The position numbers and the translations under genes were made by a program. Shown here piece after piece: positions 25,733 to 37,831 of a stretch of DNA of 64,000 bases. Within the stretch, counting starts at the first letter, position 1. Every line of letters starts with the position of its first letter. Origin of the DNA: Krasilnikovozyma curviuscula (lineage: Eukaryota > Basidiomycota > Tremellomycetes > Cystofilobasidiales > Mrakiaceae); the NCBI GenBank assembly GCA_014825775.1, contig MVAQ01000029.1, positions 84,190 through 148,189 of the forward strand, given 5' to 3'. The notes beneath the pieces are model-generated. The model did no database searches. It was not told the origin of the DNA and was given only the letters and a program-made list of their open reading frames with translations.

Positions 25733-26722
25733 AATGTAATTATCAGCTTTTAGGAGAAGTATGTACGAATGGAGACAACACGATTGTGGTAAAACATTTT
25801 GAAAGTGCATGTTACCATCAATGAGTTACTGCAGAGCTGGTTTCCAGCAAACGCTCACTCGCCGCAATTCGAGATCGACCACCTCCTTTTAGAGATCTCA
25901 AGGCTCTCTTGAAGTCCCCCTGACTTTGAAGGTAAGCAAAGAATCTACTTACCTCCCAGATGTCAATCAATAGCAAACTTCAGTAAGAAATCTTCAGAGC
26001 GACGATTACATTGAAAGCAGGACCTGTCAAAGCGAAATGCGGCGTACTGGGTGCCGATAAGTTTTGCAGACTGTATGGGAAGGAATATTAACTTTTGAGT
26101 CGATCTGTTAGTAAATAGCAAGATGAAGCCGCTATGAGAGGCTCTGAATCTATGATCCTGTTGGGTACGACGTAGGTTGCTCAGCTTTGACGCGCTAAGC
26201 GAACCAAGATGTAGAAAAAAGGCGAGCAAATGACCTTTGTTTTGGGCGGGAGAGACCAAGTTTTAGGAAAGAAGAGTTCCCGATACGAGGTGTCCTTGTA
26301 TATGTGAGGGTTGCGCCAATGGCCCTGACTTCAGAGCTAACTTGTTGGTCATCTCTGGCTCATCAATATTGCAGCACCTGCACAGACTGGCAATTTTGCG
26401 TAAGTGTGGTCACCCTAGTCCATCACGACAGATTTGGGGTCGGCAAGCCAGCAGAAGAGAGCTCTCTCCTGCCTAATCTCTGCTCCTTCCCAAACCTATG
26501 TCTTTTCGCCTCTTTTATGACCTTCTGGGTTTCCTGAACAACGGGCAGCGATATAACAGTGGAGATCAAAGTTAATTTATACCCCGCATGCCTCTAGGAG
26601 GAAATTAGCCACGCGTTAGGATCGCGTCTCATATTTTGGTGGCTTTAGCTGCCATCTTTTTTTCCTCTTGCTGTTGTTTTTCGAACTCTAACTACAACGA
26701 AGACCAGATCACTGCTGAAAGC
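25733..26722. other. Intergenic (1.0 kb) before the GT90-like gene
   Basis: No convincing gene is seen. An open frame in phase with the glycosyltransferase extends upstream to about 26636 but contains no ATG before 26723, so it is treated as 5' leader. Confidence 0.5.
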
Positions 26723-29625
26723 ATGCATTCTCGACGACGGGCTCACTCACGCCCAATTAACCCAGCCCACCTGGGCCTCGGAGTCAGCATCAATGGCAAC
26801 GGCTCCTCCGCCCACTCGACGACGGCCTATCAGATCCACCAGCCTGCCCAGCTGCAGGAGAATGGCAGCAGCACGTTGGGCTCCCTGGGTCTTGGATTAC
26901 TGAACACTGGCCATATGGGAGGACCCATGATGAGCCTGCCGTCCCCTATCTCATCCCCCGAGGATGAGAGGAGGGGCAGCAAAATGCTCAAGATTGGGAG
27001 GGAGAGGGGAATCCGAGGCATGTTGCATCGCTACTTTGGCTGGAACACTGTAGAGGACGATCTCTCAACATCAACAAGCACCAGGAGAAGGAGCACATCA
27101 GCCTCAACCACCGTGTCCAGGGTCTCCAGTGTGTCGTCAATTTCGACGACCAAAGACTCGCCGCCGCTGCAGCAGCACCAACGTGAAAAATCCCCTTCGT
27201 CTCACCGTGCTCGACGATACTGGACCTCTCTATCAACAAGGAATAAGTCCTCCATCAAAGCAGCTCTCATCTTTATCATCTCACTGTATCTCTTCTGGCG
27301 GATAGTCTCGTCGTTCAACAGCAGTTCGCCCACCGCCAAAGTGACGCGTCGAGTAAAACCCTCCCTTCGTGGAATCCCCCAGTCCCAACAACGTTCGTCG
27401 TCTTCGTCACGTATAGGAAGCAGTGGTGGTGGTGCTGGGTCACAGGCGTTAGACGACGACGACGATGTGAGCAACGACGATGACCATGAATTCCAGCCGT
27501 CCGGATGGCTCCGTACATCTCTCAAAGGTGCCAAACACCCTATCTTTGACCTTGTTTTCAACGCAGAAGGAAGGTGGAATGCTACACTTGCTGACTTACC
27601 TAAATCTGTGAGTTCTACACGCGCCTCGTACCTGTTCCACTCTAACAATTAACATATTTGCAGCTATCCGAAGCAACTACGTCCTACCTATCCTCACACA
27701 ATAACATGCCACCGCCGGCGTCATTTTCATCGCTGGTGTCCACCCTGCTCCCTCCGATCCCACGAGCAGCAGGTGGCTCGTATTCGCCGCCGTCAAAAGA
27801 CAGCCAGCCTTGGCCGCTCACCTTGCTCCTGCCGACAGCGAACGAAGTCACCCGAATCCACCACTACCTCAGTCTCTCACCGCGTGAGGCCCGCAATCGA
27901 ACTATCACTCTCTTGGACGGCGTCGACAACGAAGACAACGGACTGTGTGAGATCCAGTTTGGGGCCAAGGTCAAAGATAAGGATGCTAGTAAGAATACGA
28001 ACGGTGTCAGAGTTGTGTGTAAAGATTCGAGTGATGAGGATTTAGCTCAACAGGCAAGGGCGATTGAGAAGAGACTCGTGTCTGTCGGGGCAGGCAAACT
28101 GTTGGGTGGAGCAGAAGGTCGTGTGGTTCTTGACTTGGTGAATATTTCTGCACTTTCTCTGTTGGATTTCTGTCAGCTGATATTTTCTTTTCCCTTTTTA
28201 TAAGGTCGGCGAATCTCCTCAGTTCATACCGAACTCCTGGAGGGCTACTGCGAAAAGTCATGTCAAAGCAGGTACTTGTAAGTTTCCATCAGTTCCCTTC
28301 ATCAACGTTTCTCTGCCATCTCATATAGCCTTCTTCATTTCCACAGTTAAAGATGACCCCGTTTCATATAGTGATACTATGTCGTGGTCTGCCGCGTGTC
28401 CTGTCGGCTCAAAACTCCAAAGATTCCTGACAGCTACATCCCTTCAACAACCACCCGCACCAACAGGCATTATCGCACCTTCATTCCTGCACGCATTGCC
28501 CAATGCGTTGTCAGCATGCACGTACCCGGACTTGATGAACCACCACCCGCTGCTGGCGTCGACAAAGTGGAATGGGACCGAGGTCGATCAGAGCCCCGTC
28601 TTGAGGCTCGCGGGAAAGAGATTCGAAGGTGTTGGTGGAGAGATTTTGAGTCTTGGCCTCGGTGCTGAGGAGGATAGCTCAGAGGAAGAGGTGTTCTGGG
28701 AGAAGGATGTTCCTTGGGAGGATAAAGGTACATTTATCGCCATATCATCGTTTCTGGTGCTCGAAATAACCTGAACTTTTTCACCACTACAGTTGGTAAT
28801 CGGGTCTTCTATCGTGGTCCAGTTTCCAACCTCCCATCGCCGTCACTGGCCATGTCATCCACATCCTACCGCCTCAACCTCCTCCCTCAAACACCTCTCC
28901 CAGAAACGTTCCCCCACACGCTTACCGTATCGAGCAACAGGAACATTCAAGAGTTTCAGTTTCTGCCTGGGAAGCCTGGGAAAGACGTCTGGGATCGGTG
29001 GAACTTCGTTAACGCTGCTTTTGAAGATGCAGGTTCTGGAGATGAGATTGATTGTGTTGGTGAGGAGATGGAGTGTGAAGAGCTTGTAAGTATACATCTA
29101 CAGTGGTAAATCCTTTCTCTACCTTCACCATTCTGATGTACTGTCATCCATTGTTACCGGCACAGCGACTGAAACTTCGAGTAGATCTCTCGACCCACGC
29201 CTGGCGTCGCAAGAAGTTCATCTTCCTCCTTTCACCCAACCCACCTCGTCAAGCATTCCTCTCTGGCTCCCTAGTGTTTTGGGTTGGTGCTGAGGTCGGT
29301 CCTTGGCACAACATTGCTGTTCCTTGGGTACACTATGTTCCTGTTGCAGTACGTCTTCTTTCTACTGAATCAACTGAGTAAATGTTACCTCCAGTGTTGA
29401 CCATGTGCTTTTGATACTATTTTCTTCCAGCCTGATTTCTCTGACTTGCCATCCTCAGTCTTGTTCTTCCGTTCAAGAGATGACTACGCTAAACGAATCG
29501 CTGGTCACGGCCAACGACTAGCAAAGGAAGTACTAACTCCCAAAGGAGAAGCTTTGGGTCTCGTCGGAGTACTTGGGGAATGGTCTAGAGTTTGGGATGG
29601 GCAGAGATCCTCTGCGAAGGCGTAG
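26723..29625 (+). CDS. Type II membrane glycosyltransferase related to CAP10/GT90
   Basis: The first in-frame ATG gives MHSRRRAHSRPINPAH. A low-complexity cytosolic tail of about 178 residues, rich in Ser, Thr and Gly, precedes one membrane anchor at about 180-199 (AALIFIISLYLFWRIVSSF). The lumenal part runs over seven further exons. Toward its end NRVFYRG, then LRVDLSTHAW, AFLSGSLVFWV and VPWVHYVPVAPDFSDL match the core of the GT90 family. Those enzymes include the cryptococcal xylosyltransferase-related Cap10 and the POGLUT O-glucosyltransferases. The last exon has FFRSRDDYAKRIAGHGQRLAKEV, also typical. GT90 enzymes act in the Golgi or ER on glycans or proteins. The donor sugar and acceptor cannot be inferred, and upstream lumenal residues are strongly diverged. 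Confidence 0.78.
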
Positions 29626-30700
29626 AAATGGTAATGGGATCTGTTTATAGATTTGAGAGAGAGGGCCGAAGAACTTTCGCTGTTGTATTGCATCATGTCC
29701 ATCATGTCTGTTTGAGAAGTAAACTTTAGTGTTTTGAAACAAATTCAATCCATAGATGTCATTATTACGTATGTTGATGGTTGTCCATCGCTATCACTGC
29801 CGATGCCGTGAATGCTGAGATATCTTCCACTGTTGAGAGATTCATTTGCAGTTATCACTTCAGCGATCTTATATGCCATCTTAAATTCGTTCAATTATAT
29901 TTGACCGAAACAGAAACGCCGTTAACAGCCATTCGATCCCTTATATTCCCAAAGACTTAGTGCTAAATTGACTGTTCAACCAGATTCGACTGGTTTCATC
30001 CTCGACGTTTTGCTCTTGACACTTAAGTTCTGCGATCAAGGGTGCATACCACCACCGCACTAACCTAACCGCACTGGGAGTAATTTCAAGGATCCCCCCA
30101 CCGTCAGTTCTTTCTTCAATGCGGCCAGATACCCAAATGTTTCTTCCTACGGCTGGCGAGCTGCCGATCACAAAAATGAGGAAGTACATCGAGTGAGAAT
30201 TTGGAATTGTGACATAATTCGTATGTTATGAGAAGGGACGACTCTCATCTACTCGCAACATATATGAAAGAAGTTGAAAAATGCCTGCCGGTCTCAATGT
30301 CTCGTTCCTCCCTGAGTGGCCTAAATTTAGTTTTGAGAGAATCGCTTTGATCAACTCTCCGAGTTACGGAACGTCAACGGAGTTAGCATCAATAGCGTCC
30401 TGTTTTTTTTCCGCAAAACCTGCGCGCCATACGTTCCGCTGATTTCAGGAAAGGAAATCTGCACGTAACTGATTTCGTCTAGTTGTCTGAGGATGTATAG
30501 AAATACTACTAATATGAACCTATCCTGCAGGCAATTTAGATTGTTGTGTGGACGGATGCCACAGATCAGTGCCTCGATGGCCGACAGATGCCACCATCGC
30601 CCGCAGCTCTCTGCTTCTGCAATATTCAAAGATAGGATATAATAGAGGTGTAGCATAGTAGGGTTATCCTAAATGTTGAATACAAGATAGCCATTGCACC
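29626..30700. other. Convergent intergenic region (1.1 kb)
   Basis: It lies between the 3' ends of the GT90-like and Vps3-like genes. Short open frames on the minus strand at 29941-30189 and 30351-30656 have no recognisable family and no clear splicing partners. Confidence 0.45.
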
Positions 30701-33700
30701 TCATGCAAGAGAGATCTCATGGGCCTCACTGTCACTATGATCCTCCGTGCCAAATGGAACCTTCTCGGTCACAACTTCATCTGTGTCCCCTATCTGTGAT
30801 CTGTCTTTCTCATCTAACTCCATAATAGACTTTTCATTCTCGGGTGGTAATGCGGAAACTGAATCTGGTGGTGGAGTAGGTGCTCGAAGTGTGGTGGATG
30901 GAATGGATGAGATTGCAGTGTAATACTCGTCTTGAACCTGTGAGACAAAGTGAACGGTGAGCACAGCCCCTTGGGAGAGAGATATCACAACTTACAGCAA
31001 AGTTCTCACCCAGCGCTAAGGCCTTCAAAACTAAGACAAAACCGTATGGAGTTGTTAGCGTGATTATATGTGAGTGTCAGCGAAGGGAGGGCCAACTCAC
31101 TGATAGTTTCGTGCTTTCCATGAACGTCCTTTCTCACACTCCTCACAAGATAACTGTTTAAAGGTGAAAGTGGCCATTCAACTGGGATGGCGGGCAAGAC
31201 TTCAAGGATGTCCAAATGTATTGATGGATCGGAAAGGACGGAGGAATACTGTTCTATCGTTGTCGATCTGGAAAGAAAAGGAACAGAAGATCAGGCCGAA
31301 TGTGCATGATTGATTAAAGTAAGACGACTCTTACAGATTAAAGAGGGCATCATCTATGAGCTGAAGGAGAGGAAACAGCATTGACAGAGTGAGTAAGCAG
31401 ATCACTTCACCAGGCAGGCAGGGCTCTAAACGCTACTCACCACATCAATCGCCAAATCCTTCGCCTCGTCAATATCAATTGTTCTTCTCCCTTTCCGCCT
31501 CTTCTTTTCAGTAACAAGGATGATTCTTAGCATTTCCTTTGCTTGCGCAAGAAGGACGCTCTTCAATTCCACCGTTGTTTCGTGTTCAGAGATAGAGGGC
31601 GAAATGTGAGGGTGATAGTTTTTGTTCAGATTCTTGTCGACTGGAAATGGAGTAGGATGATCAGTCTACGGAATAAAACAGAGAAGAAGGAAGAAGCTTA
31701 GGGTGACTGACTCAAATCTTCGATGTCCCACAGCCCTCCATCAACCCCCCACTCATCCTTCAACCCAAACTCAACCTCAACGTCATCTTCCCACGCTAGT
31801 CCGTCTTTCTTCTTCCCCTCCTTATCTTCACCACTATTTCCCAGATCTCCAAACAACCTTAGCACCAGTCTGAAGTCCACACCCGCCTCCCTAACCCACC
31901 GGGCGGTCTCCTCTGTGAACGCGCATTCTTTGAGGTTGCCGATGAGCGCCTGGTGGTAGATGTACCGTGCGCTTGTATCGTCTTCTAGCAGACCTAGCGC
32001 CGCGGAGAGAGATGATGTTCCAGAGGTCAATAGGAGGGAAGATGCAATCGAGAGGGAGGATGACGTTGGTTGGAGCGTGTAGAGAGCGGAGGAGGTGTGC
32101 ATGAGAATGGAGGATCGAGTAGGGGCCGAGAGAGGGGCGTTGCCGGTGGGAGTGAGCGGGGATTGTATAGAATAATCAGAAGGGGTTGGTGGAAGAGTGA
32201 TTGTCGCAACTGTTGGCGGTGACGAAGGTGGTGTGAGGCCGCTTCCACCTTCAGGTTCGTAAGTGTCTATTGGAGGGGAGAGCTGGGGTGGTGATCCTAG
32301 AGAATCGGTGTCTGCTATTGGCTGAGGAGAAAGGTCTTGAGTTGGTTGAGGATGCTGATGGGGCTGTGTCTGAGACGATGATGGTGGTCGTAGAAGCGGG
32401 ATTCTGACTTTAGACAGCATCGTATCCCTCTCACCCTGAGGCACCCAGATCCCACTTCCCGCCGCCCTTCGCAACGCCCTTCCGGTTCCTATACTCCCAC
32501 CAGTGGAGGATGAGGTCTTCAGATCAATTTCCTGAATTACTTCGAGGGTGTCGAGTGAATGGACAACAATTTTGCCACTCCTGAGCAATGAGTAAATCTC
32601 CCCACCTATACCTGATACTTCTTCCTCATTCTCACTGAGACTTTCAGGGGGTAGATACACAATAGATTTTGGGTGGCTTTCCCATCCCACAGTACCACGC
32701 ACGGGATCGCCTTCGCCAGAGATGAACAGGCCCATGGTCGACTCCTCGTTGTTGCAACTGGTAAGGAGGAATTCTTGGGGCGAGATGACGCTGATGTTGG
32801 GTTTCACTTTAAAGTTGAGAGGTGTAGGCGATTGTGAGACGGGAATGATCTCTGTCATGCTTGACCTGCTGAGCGTTAGTAGAGAATAAGAGAGAGCGGT
32901 CGAGAGGAAGAGGGAATTCGAGGAGAGCGACGCGTGGGTGAAAAGTTCAGGCAGCGGGATTTCCTATCAAAATTTAAGGAGGTAACGTTGGGTTTTCACG
33001 TTAAAAGGGGTGGAAAGAACAAAGTGATGAAAGCAAAGCGATGAAAAGCTGACCTTGATTGAAAACAACCTCCCACCGAGCCTAAACAACCCGATACTTT
33101 TTCTCTTAACTATACAGAGCGTGACTTCGTTCTTCTCAGCATTTTCGTATGATGGTGTTTCGTCATATGTGATGGTGACTACACCTCTGATGGGAGATAT
33201 GAGACCAGATGGTACTGGCGAGAGATCGGGTAAGTTGAGGAAGTGAAGAGTCGATTCTGGGGACGAGGCCACCGACAATAAAATGGATCAAAAGGATATG
33301 GAAATCAGCGCGAAGAGTATTCAAAGGACAGACTGAAATCGTGGAGGGATCTCACCTGAAAGAACAAGAAGTTTGCCTATTTCTGAAAAGAGTAGCATTT
33401 CGTCTATGGGTCGTTTTGGAAACAGAGAATGGGAGTGACGAAGAGCGTATGGATCCTGAAGTCCAAAAAATTGGCAAGTCAGAGGTCAGATTCAGAAGCC
33501 CAGAAGTCGCCTTGTGCTTGCTCACGGAGGATGTCGAGGATTGGGCGAGAGTGAACCAAAGGATTGACCCTTCGGACGTTCCGATATATATATTGTTTTC
33601 TAGGATAGAAAGACACAACTTGTTTCAGTGCGGCTGCCAAAAAGAGGCAACGGGCCATTATCACAGCGAAACAGCACTTACCGTACCCCTCGCAACATCG

Positions 33701-33955
33701 GATGGTCACCTTAGGTCCAATGACTGGGCCATCACCCAGCAAGTCCTGTTTCCCAGGAGGACCATTAGCAGACACAGGGGTTCTTTGAGGTAACAGGCTG
33801 AGAAGAGCTCTTGCAGCTGGGTTATTGTCTATAACTGTTTGCTGAGGTGTGGGTGACGATGCTGGAGGAGGGGGCTGGTTTGAGATAAAGCGAGCAATGT
33901 CCGTCACCAGGGGAACGAGACCAAGTTCCTGCCTTGAAGAATCTGAAGCCATCAT
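30701..33955 (-). CDS. CNH-domain protein of the Vps3/Vps39/TGFBRAP1 family (CORVET/HOPS-type tether subunit)
   Basis: The start chosen is MMASDSSRQELGL at 33955. After a Pro-rich stretch the citron-homology propeller opens with VTIRCCEGYGNNIYIGTSEGSILWFTL, the usual first blades. It continues STLHFLNLPDLSPVPSG, KRKSIGLFRLGGRLFSIKEI, and GGEIYSLLRSGKIVVHSLDTLE. A Ser/Pro/Thr-rich insertion of about 120 residues interrupts the middle part (nt 32100-32420). The C-terminal exons have ELIDDALFNL, IHLDILEVLPAIPVEWPLSPLNSYL and an acidic tail ending EAHEISLA, resembling Vps39-type helical repeats. Vps3 tethers early endosomes through Rab5 and TGFBRAP1 is its animal counterpart; Vps39 does this at the vacuole. 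Vps3 is favoured over Vps39 because of the N-terminal opening. The C-terminal helical part is shorter than usual and no RING-like Cys cluster is seen. Confidence 0.7.
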
Positions 33956-34410
33956 GCCCTGGTAGACGATGGGCTCTTCTGGAGAAACACTCAGCGCCTG
34001 CAGCGAGCAGGACTTATGTAGCCCCTTCCTGGTACCGTTCCAGAGCACTTGTTGATGGTTAGAGAGCTCGACTATGACTAAGAGCTGAAATCAGCTTGAA
34101 GGCAGCGGAGGGGCTAATTTATCTCCTATTAGCTTTTCGAAGCAGATGGATGAGCAGGGTTAGTTCAATGGGCTGAGATAGAGCCGACCTGGACATCCAA
34201 AACGCAAGGAAACAAATATTTCCAGCCCTGTATCATTTTGCACTCCTTTCTTTAAGTTTTCTAGGGATACCAACGATATCACTGAATTTCTTGACCTCTC
34301 AGGCCAGAATCTCATTCCGACGTGCCACCAGCTGTTGAATCAGAGCCATCGTCCAAGTGAGCAGACAATTGTACAGGATCAGCAGTGGACTGGATACAAA
34401 TCTGTAGAAG
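33956..34410. other. Divergent promoter region between the Vps3-like and NECAP-like genes
   Basis: Both genes read outward from these 455 bp. The Vps3-like frame stays open about 90 nt further upstream (to around 34048, in the segment LSNHQQVLWNGTRKGLHK). A longer N-terminus or an upstream exon is therefore possible. Confidence 0.5.
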
Positions 34411-35387
34411 ATGGATGAAGAAATCACCAGTATCTTGTTCCTGTGCAGAGGAGTCAAAGGTGAGGATCTCTGTTCAACTCGTCGTTTCCTTGTGACACGT
34501 CCCTCTTGTCCTGATCTCATTCTTCCTATCGCCTTTTCTTTATGATTACCCAATTATCAACGATATTAACTGCTATATCTGATACTACACAGTCTACAAG
34601 ATCCCTCCTCGAAATAAGGTCGTCGGGTACAAAGCAGCTGAATGGGGTGAGGATTCGTTCTTGTGGGAGGGAAGGATGAGGATCGTACAACGAGGTGACA
34701 GCTGCACGATTTTACTTGAGGCGAGTTGGATCACTGTGGTCTCCTAAACCTGTCTTCTATTCGTTTCTGACTGAAGGTTTCGTGTTATACGTTCGTTTAT
34801 GCAGGACCAAGACACCAACGAACTCTTCGCTTCGTCACCTTACACCGCACCAGGAACCTCGGTCGAACCAGTGTTGGACTCCAGCAGATACTTTGTGCTG
34901 CGAATTGTTGATGAACAAGGCAGAAAAGCTAGTGTTGGAATTGGGTAGGTTCACACGTCCTTATCCTTTCGAAACATTGTTTGACTTACTATCGATCGGT
35001 TTACTATCTGACTTAGATTTGACGAGCGATCATCTTCATTCGACTTTAATGTTGCCCTGCAAGATTATCTGAAGCGATCCTCCTCTTCCGCCTCAGACTC
35101 ACCCTCATCATCTGAGCCCGACGCACCACCACCACCAAAGAAGGATTTCTCGTTGAAGGAAGGCCAGACATTTAGCATCAGCATACCTGGTGCTGGTGGA
35201 GCGAGGAGGAAGGCGCCTGTGAAGGAAGCTGCTGCAATGTGAGTCTCAGCTTACGGTCTCATGGCCATCTTGGATGCGAAAAAAGCTTGCTGATAGAGGG
35301 TCAATCACATATGTCTTGTTGTACAGTGGATCAGGAGGTGGGGTTCCGTTCTTGCTGCCACCACCTCCCAGTGGAAAGAAGAGGTAA
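34411..35387 (+). CDS. NECAP-like adaptin-ear-binding endocytic protein
   Basis: Exon 1 (34411-34459) encodes [16 protein letters not shown] and exon 2 (34593-34720) continues [19 protein letters not shown] and [12 protein letters not shown]. The next exon starts at 34805 with DQDTNELFA and contains [23 protein letters not shown] and [17 protein letters not shown]. This is the PHear (PH-like) domain of NECAP proteins almost motif for motif. A Ser/Pro linker follows, then [15 protein letters not shown] and a short Pro-rich end ([14 protein letters not shown]). NECAPs bind AP-2 and control its inactivation on clathrin-coated vesicles. The intron at 34721-34804 has a GC-AG pair (donor GCGAGT); it joins phase-0 exons, and no GT donor gives the right frame. 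Confidence 0.9.
34721..34804 (+). other. GC-AG intron in the NECAP-like gene
   Basis: The donor reads GAG|GCGAGT and the acceptor GCAG|GAC. Exons 1 and 2 total 177 nt, exactly 59 codons, so the frame demands a phase-0 donor here. The nearby GT at 34725 would shift the frame and lose the LED...NELFA core of the domain. Confidence 0.75.
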
Positions 35388-36363
35388 ACAGGCAGACTAT
35401 TCCGTCTTTGTCACGTACCGCGCACCCGTTGCGTACCTCGCGATTTTCTAATGTTGGACAGTAATATGTATTCCTTCAATATGGATATCAGCATCTTTCA
35501 TTCTATCTTTCTTTGTCACTTTGTAAAATGGCAAGGTTGCTGAAGTGGGCGCCTTCTAGAACTTCTGTTACCACGAATCTCAGACACCCTCGTCTTACGT
35601 TTTGATACCCACAGCTCCGCGCTTTCTCCCTCCAGTTTCTCACGACACTGCCTTCGTCTTTCACCTTACCCTCACAACTTCCTATTTCGTTTTTGCAATT
35701 TGTTGAATACATCAGAACAAAGTCTTTGTAAGTGACGTCTAGTGCCCTCGTTATTACTTAGTTTACGTTAGGGTTTTCCCCTGTCAAAGGACCGCTGTGT
35801 ATGGCCTCGAGGGTATCTTGTATCCAATAGTATCTGTCTCAGTTCCTTCATATATCAAAGTGGCCATAGAAGTCTCCATGTCCATCCGCACGATCTCCGC
35901 AACGCGTTCTCAACCGGAGAAGGGGTTGCTTCCCAGATTTCGTTCAAACAAGCAGCCGCCTCTAAATCGAAATCACAGTAGCATCCGGACAACCTCATTG
36001 AAGGTCAGTGTAGTCAACCTATCCTTTTAGTTTCAGTAGTCGAGCCGTTATCAACGAGCTCTCGGGTACAGCTCGAACGGGGAAATTTGAACTTGGACGA
36101 TGTTGAAGTACGAAATGTTAGCAGGAGAAAGAGATGCGAGCAGAGGGTTAAGTTGTAAAGAGACAAGTCTGACACGGCAGCTCTAGTAAAACGCTACCTA
36201 TGTGAACCAGTGCCAAGAGGAGATGCCTGTTTGGAGAGATCCAACTATTTGAGCTTATTGTCGAAGTATGAATATATATACACACAGTGTCGAATAAAGT
36301 ACACTCAATCTCTCTTGTAAACTTTAGCTCGCTCAGAAAGTCTTGCAGTGACCTGAAAACTCC
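35388..36363. other. Convergent intergenic region (1.0 kb)
   Basis: It lies between the 3' ends of the NECAP-like and F-box-like genes. A short TA/CA-rich run lies near 36270-36286. No gene is visible. Confidence 0.5.
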
Positions 36364-37389
36364 TCAGTGCAAGTTGTCTACCAAAGCAAAGCTGTCAGCC
36401 AGCCAGCATTCGAAGTTCAAAGATTCAGACTGACTCACTTCTCCACCGCTTGACTCGACAGCATACCAAACGTTTTCGATTTGGAAATTAATTTTTCGTT
36501 TTGTGCCCCAGTGCTGAACCAAATCCCTCGCCGTGCTTGTACAGACACCATCGACAACGACCCTAATACGCTCCGGAATGGTGTCGACCGCACTCTTCCA
36601 CGCCAATAGATGTATGCCACGCATCGTGCTGTCTATATGAGCTATGACCGCTTCTGGGCTGGAAGATAAGCTTCTAGGATTCGAAATATTTCGACCTAGG
36701 AGATAGGGTGCAAAGAGGACAACCGTTGTGATGTTGGGGAAGGTTGCTTTGTCGAAGGCGATGTTCAGGCGTAGGAGAGGGTTAAAATCTGTGACAAGAG
36801 TATTCACTTTCGAGAAGAGACCCTGATGTTTATATCTGAAAGGTGAAGTCGGCGCTGATGAGAGACGGAGAGCATCTGTGAGGACAGACCAGGCGGTGGT
36901 AGTGATAGTGAGGTGAGTCGGCGTGATGGATTCCAGGAGCAATTGTATTGTTGGCGCATTACAAAGATGGTCAGCGGGTATATGCCGGCTGAGAATCAGG
37001 CGGGTGAGATTGGGAAAGATTGTGGGACCAAGAGTGAGGATGTTGTCGGCTGAAGTGCAGTTCAAGTCGACTTCGAAAGATTTGATGCATTGGAAGCATT
37101 GCTTCAAGCCTCTACTGCCCTGAACATAACCATCCCCTATTTTATTATACATCATAACTTTCCATGCCCACTCAAACCGCTCGAACTGGTGGATGCTTCT
37201 CAGTTGAACCTCGCCCCACAGCTTCTTGGAACAATCTTCCTGAAAGTCTGAACAGACTTGAAGTAAATGAAGTCCTTGGCGTGATACTGGATCCAAACAC
37301 TCGAGGGCGATCTTTCTGAGCAGCTCGTAGGGAAGAGTGGGCAATGTGACGTCGTTGGCTGCAGTGTCCGTCCTATTTAAATCAGCCAT
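36364..37389 (-). CDS. F-box-like domain protein, single exon
   Basis: An uninterrupted 341-codon frame starts MADLNRTDTAANDVT. The F-box-like segment at residues 15-60 reads LPTLPYELLRKIALECLD, then LHLLQVCSDF and KLWGEVQLRS. The rest shows weakly repeated leucine-rich units such as LTRLILSRHIPADHL and ITTVVLFAPYLLG, as expected for a substrate-recognition region. F-box proteins bring substrates to SCF ubiquitin ligases through Skp1. Basidiomycetes carry large families of these with mostly unknown targets. Lack of introns is unusual beside its neighbours. A consensus donor GTGAGT inside the frame near 36438 leaves open a spliced form with a different C-terminus. Confidence 0.75.
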   Translation of the reverse strand: MADLNRTDTAANDVTLPTLPYELLRKIALECLDPVSRQGLHLLQVCSDFQEDCSKKLWGEVQLRSIHQFERFEWAWKVMMYNKIGDGYVQGSRGLKQCFQCIKSFEVDLNCTSADNILTLGPTIFPNLTRLILSRHIPADHLCNAPTIQLLLESITPTHLTITTTAWSVLTDALRLSSAPTSPFRYKHQGLFSKVNTLVTDFNPLLRLNIAFDKATFPNITTVVLFAPYLLGRNISNPRSLSSSPEAVIAHIDSTMRGIHLLAWKSAVDTIPERIRVVVDGVCTSTARDLVQHWGTKRKINFQIENVWYAVESSGGEVSQSESLNFECWLADSFALVDNLH

Positions 37390-37831
37390 CCAGTTAGCAC
37401 TATACAGATACCAAGATAGGCAGCTTCAACCGCGACAAGCCAACTGAAAAGACGTTTCGTGGGGGAAAAAGTGGAAAATGCTGATTGAATTTCGTGATAC
37501 TCGTTTTTAATTGATCAGTTACCGTTCCCCAAACCCCAAACGACGTCGACAGCATATCTGGATAACTTTGGAGATATCTGGGTAAGAAAAAGGTAAAATA
37601 CTCACGATCCGTAACCCATTGAGCCTAAAGCTGAAGTGCTGGGTACGAGCAGATGGACGTCAGGTGCTGCACACTGGGTGAGCACCCCACCGGGGCGGAA
37701 CCGCTTAACCCTACCTTTGTATAATAAAATTGATGCAACATCGTCTCTCCAACTTCAGTGAAGAACTTATAGGATTTCAACCTGATCAATCGTTTCTGAG
37801 TGAAAGTATAGTTCTAGAACAGCCAGCTAAG
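37390..37831. other. Intergenic (0.44 kb) upstream of the F-box gene, downstream of MGS1
   Basis: Both flanking genes are on the minus strand. I see no coding sequence or repeat. Confidence 0.5.

Noticed and set aside
27202..27648. 148-codon antisense frame in the first exon of the GT90-like gene
   Set aside because: It is a by-product of Ser/Arg-rich sense codons; no domain is seen.
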